The position numbers were made by a program, and so were the translations under genes. Shown piece after piece: positions 61,788 through 64,000 of a stretch of DNA of 64,000 bases (its first letter is position 1; every line of letters begins with the position of its first letter). The DNA lies in assembly GCA_017615125.1 (NCBI GenBank), contig JAGAAS010000089.1:1-64000 (forward strand), given 5' to 3'. This stretch comes from Bacteroidaceae bacterium. Lineage in GTDB: Bacteria; Bacteroidota; Bacteroidia; Bacteroidales; Bacteroidaceae. The notes below the pieces were generated by a model, which saw nothing but the letters and a program-made list of their open reading frames with translations, had not been told where the DNA came from and searched no databases.

Positions 61788-63116
61788 TTAGCGGGGTGAA
61801 AATGTGAACTGCTCTTGAACGGCGTCGGTGAGGAGGTTGTGGACGTTGACGATGAGCCTTCCGCGACTGACGCTGCCTTCGATGACGGTGGGGAACTCTC
61901 CGCGCTCGAGGTGCATCTCAGGGCCTCCACCGACAATCTGCGCCCAGGGACGCTGGGCGGTAGGGGCATCGTAGCGGTAACGGTGCTGGTGGGCGGTGAT
62001 GACAAGCTGGCAGCGTGCTTCCTCAAGGAGAGGCGCCCAGAGGGTTGCGCAGGTGCGCTGCCACATAGCGTAGTCGGTAGTGTACTGGGGCGCGGAATCG
62101 GCAGGACGAACATCGCCGGGATTGGACTTAGGGTCGGCATCGAAGAGAGGAATGTGGCAGATGGCGACGAGGAAGGGCGCTGAGGCAATGTCGGGACGGC
62201 GGAGAACGTCTCGAAGCCAACGCGTCTGCGCCTCGCGGTAGGGAGCAGAGGTGAAAAGGCCCGCGAAGAGGGGGTTCTCGTCGAGTTTGTCCTCGGCGGT
62301 GTCTAGGCCTATGAGGGCAACAGCTCCCATACGAACGGCAAAGTTCCGTCCGAGATCCCAGTAGGCGGAAGGACGCTCGTCTGGCTGGCGATACATCCAC
62401 ACCTGCTCGAGATGACGGGAGGCCATTCCGCGACAGTCGTGATTGCCTGGACAGAGGAGATAAGGCGTGCAAGCTGCGTAGTCGGCACGCTGAATCTCGG
62501 GGGTAAGGAAGATGTGGCGCAGGCGCTCAATCTTCTCCTCGCAATTGGTAGCGTCACCATTCCAAACGACACAGGAGGGACGGAGGGATGCAATCTTTTC
62601 AACAGCAAGGCCAAAGGGCTTCCAGCTGGCGTGAGTGTCGTTGATAACGCAGAAGTGGGCACGCGCGCGGGAACCAGCGGTTGTGAAAGAATAGATTCGA
62701 GGGTCTTGCTCGGTGGAAGTGATGTGCATATTGTAGCCCCCGCGGTAGTCGACACGATCGGCTCCAATGCGGTAATAGTAGGTTGTGGCTGGCTGGAGGC
62801 CTGTGAGGCGGACGAGCATGACGTAGCGATTGATGTCGGTGACGCGGTATCCTCCGCATTTGACAGTGATGCCGTCGGAGAGATCGGGGCTCAAGCCATA
62901 GGTGACAAAGCCGTTGGCCATATCACTGACGGCAAAGGCAACGCCCATGCTGTTCTCAGCATAGTTCTGAAGCATGGGGGCAGAGATGATAAGGGGCTGA
63001 TCGGGCGAGGAGACGACATCGTCTGCAGGAACAGGCGTGACACTCTGCGCGAGGGAGGGCACTTCAGCAGCTGCGGCAAGCAGCGCACTTGACTTGAGGA
63101 ATTGTCGGCGATCCAT
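61788..63116 (-). CDS. Tat-exported metallophosphoesterase
   Basis: 442 residues. N-terminal twin-arginine signal DRRQFLKSSALLAAAA. A fibronectin-III-like domain (about 45-140: ENSMGVAFAVSDMANGFVTY, TYYYRIGADRVDYRG) as in purple acid phosphatases, then a metallophosphoesterase domain with NDTHAS (DxH), WNGDATN (GDxxN), PGNHDCRG (GNHD), CHIPLF and TAHQHRYR (AHQH for GHxH). All five metal blocks are present. Acts on extracytoplasmic phosphate esters; substrate unknown. Confidence 0.9.
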   Translation of the reverse strand: MDRRQFLKSSALLAAAAEVPSLAQSVTPVPADDVVSSPDQPLIISAPMLQNYAENSMGVAFAVSDMANGFVTYGLSPDLSDGITVKCGGYRVTDINRYVMLVRLTGLQPATTYYYRIGADRVDYRGGYNMHITSTEQDPRIYSFTTAGSRARAHFCVINDTHASWKPFGLAVEKIASLRPSCVVWNGDATNCEEKIERLRHIFLTPEIQRADYAACTPYLLCPGNHDCRGMASRHLEQVWMYRQPDERPSAYWDLGRNFAVRMGAVALIGLDTAEDKLDENPLFAGLFTSAPYREAQTRWLRDVLRRPDIASAPFLVAICHIPLFDADPKSNPGDVRPADSAPQYTTDYAMWQRTCATLWAPLLEEARCQLVITAHQHRYRYDAPTAQRPWAQIVGGGPEMHLERGEFPTVIEGSVSRGRLIVNVHNLLTDAVQEQFTFSPR

Positions 63117-63167
63117 AGGGGAATTATTTAGATAATCAGGTAATCAGAATAAATAAGGAGAAATAGC

Positions 63168-63842
63168 TTAACGGCCTGTATGCCGATGGAAGGCATTCTC
63201 GGCAAGTAGGGAGGCAGTGACAAGAATCTGGGATGCAAAATAGGTTGGCATCATGAGGGCATAAAGAGTGCCGTCGCCGAGGAACCGTTTCTGTGCGATA
63301 AGGAAGTCGGAGAACAAGAGGCTGGCAATGCCTGCAATGAAGAGGATTCGCACGAGAGTGCTGCCTCGCAAGCCTGCGGCAGCGGCCAAAGACAAGCAGG
63401 AGACAAGAATATAGGCGAAGACAGCAAGGCTAGTGATAGCATCGCCTATCTGAGGGCGCAGGAGCAGCAGGTAGTAGCTGCCAAAGAGGAGTGTAAGCAA
63501 GGCGAAGAGCCACCAGCGGATAGAACCGTGACAAAGACTATATAAGATGTAGCCGACATGAGCCATCAGGAAAAGGACAACACCGATGACGAAACCCAAG
63601 AAACTGCCTCCCCAATGATTGAGCACGCAGTCGCCAGCGATAGAAAGAGCGAAAGCTGCGACAATCCAGCCAAGGGTAGCGTTGCGCGGCTTAGGGATGA
63701 GCAGTAACAAGACGAGTAAGAGGCAAAGGGACGTGGTGCCCACACGCAGCAAAGGACTGTGGGTGAGGAGGTAGCCAGCAAGGCAGGCAATGGGAATGAG
63801 TATCTTGTACAAGGTGTTAAAACAATCAGATAACCAAATCAT
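63168..63842 (-). CDS. YhhN-family membrane protein (lysoplasmalogenase-like)
   Basis: 224 residues with about 7-8 hydrophobic helices and the YhhN pattern: AGDCVLNHWGGSFLGFVIGV, LMAHVGYILY, FSDFLIAQKRFLGDGTLYAL. Relatives hydrolyse the vinyl-ether bond of lysoplasmalogens (lysoplasmalogenase, TMEM86-like). It lies 51 bp upstream of the phosphoesterase gene on the same strand and may be co-transcribed. Confidence 0.85.
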   Translation of the reverse strand: MIWLSDCFNTLYKILIPIACLAGYLLTHSPLLRVGTTSLCLLLVLLLLIPKPRNATLGWIVAAFALSIAGDCVLNHWGGSFLGFVIGVVLFLMAHVGYILYSLCHGSIRWWLFALLTLLFGSYYLLLLRPQIGDAITSLAVFAYILVSCLSLAAAAGLRGSTLVRILFIAGIASLLFSDFLIAQKRFLGDGTLYALMMPTYFASQILVTASLLAENAFHRHTGR

Positions 63843-64000
63843 CAGTTAAGGAGCGAAAGACCAAAGGCAAGGGGCAAATGATTCGTCTTCAGCTTTTCTC
63901 CAATTCAACAATTAACCTTTCAGCATTCACTCTACACTATAAACTCTACTCTCTAAACTCTTAAGCCCCTCTCTCCTATTTTCCACGAAGTATGAGGGAA
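63843..64000. other. Right-edge intergenic sequence
   Basis: No gene seen. Contains a low-complexity run of ACTCTACACTATAAACTCTA type, similar in style to the sequence near 1577-1600 (in reverse complement) just after pfkA. Confidence 0.5.

Overview
The window is a chromosomal segment of a member of the Bacteroidota, most likely order Bacteroidales and probably close to Prevotellaceae. Three things point there. Promoters fit the TTTG-N19/21-TAnnTTTG consensus of the phylum rather than -35/-10 boxes. Lineage-typical families are present: GldE, DUF4924, DUF5723, DUF4295, HU-CCDC81/SPOR, DUF4369 and a COX24/AURKAIP1-type basic peptide. The gene orders ssb-gldE-PPTase, rpmB-rpmG-DUF4295 and rmlD-prfC-tsaC-clc are also familiar there. 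No rRNA, CRISPR array, prophage or intact IS was seen, and there is no SusC/SusD locus. Most of the content is core housekeeping.

Layout. 0-5.7 kb: a possible gene remnant, pfkA, an NhaC antiporter behind short tandem repeats, then a small secreted protein, a LytS-type kinase and a LytTR regulator. A pair of direct repeats 22 bp apart sits just upstream of that promoter. 5.7-8.4 kb: rpsF-rpsR-rplI on the minus strand, then a membrane peptide and a lipoprotein. 8.4-14.2 kb: PPTase-gldE-ssb and mutY on the minus strand, then HU, a 29-residue basic peptide and RNase G on the plus strand. 14.4-23.4 kb: an amino-acid:sodium symporter, mltG, a GH51 arabinofuranosidase, a DMT permease, an acyltransferase and a multidomain GH76 enzyme. 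23.9-34.7 kb: a DUF4369 lipoprotein, a DivIC-like protein, dnaX, the rpmB-rpmG-DUF4295 operon, pncC, tsaD, a PaaK-type ligase with an ACT-domain partner, rmlC, an HU/SPOR protein and an FHA protein. 34.8-39.3 kb: a Tat-type Gfo/Idh oxidoreductase followed by a 1057-residue HEAT protein with two DUF1080 domains. 39.4-52.3 kb: a minus-strand block with an ECF sigma factor, fmt, a CLC channel, tsaC, prfC, rmlD, DUF4924, DUF5723, a very large lipoprotein and an HdeD-like protein. 52.4-64 kb: ansA, a Ca/Na exchanger, tRNA-Arg(TCT), a GTPase-like protein with a degenerate P-loop, a WYL regulator, a TlpA-like lipoprotein, a GT2-pyrC-MetH activation domain operon, a metallophosphoesterase and a YhhN protein.

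The most unusual signals are non-coding. (1) A mosaic intergenic repeat family occurs eight times, never inside a gene. Two copies share a 74-bp identical block, and a third carries the same 28-bp core in the opposite orientation between flanks of unchanged orientation. (2) Three convergent intergenic regions each hold exactly three 22-bp tandem units. The unit sequences differ from place to place, but period, copy number, internal palindromy and location are the same. (3) Several -7 boxes lie so close to start codons that the mRNAs would be leaderless or nearly so.
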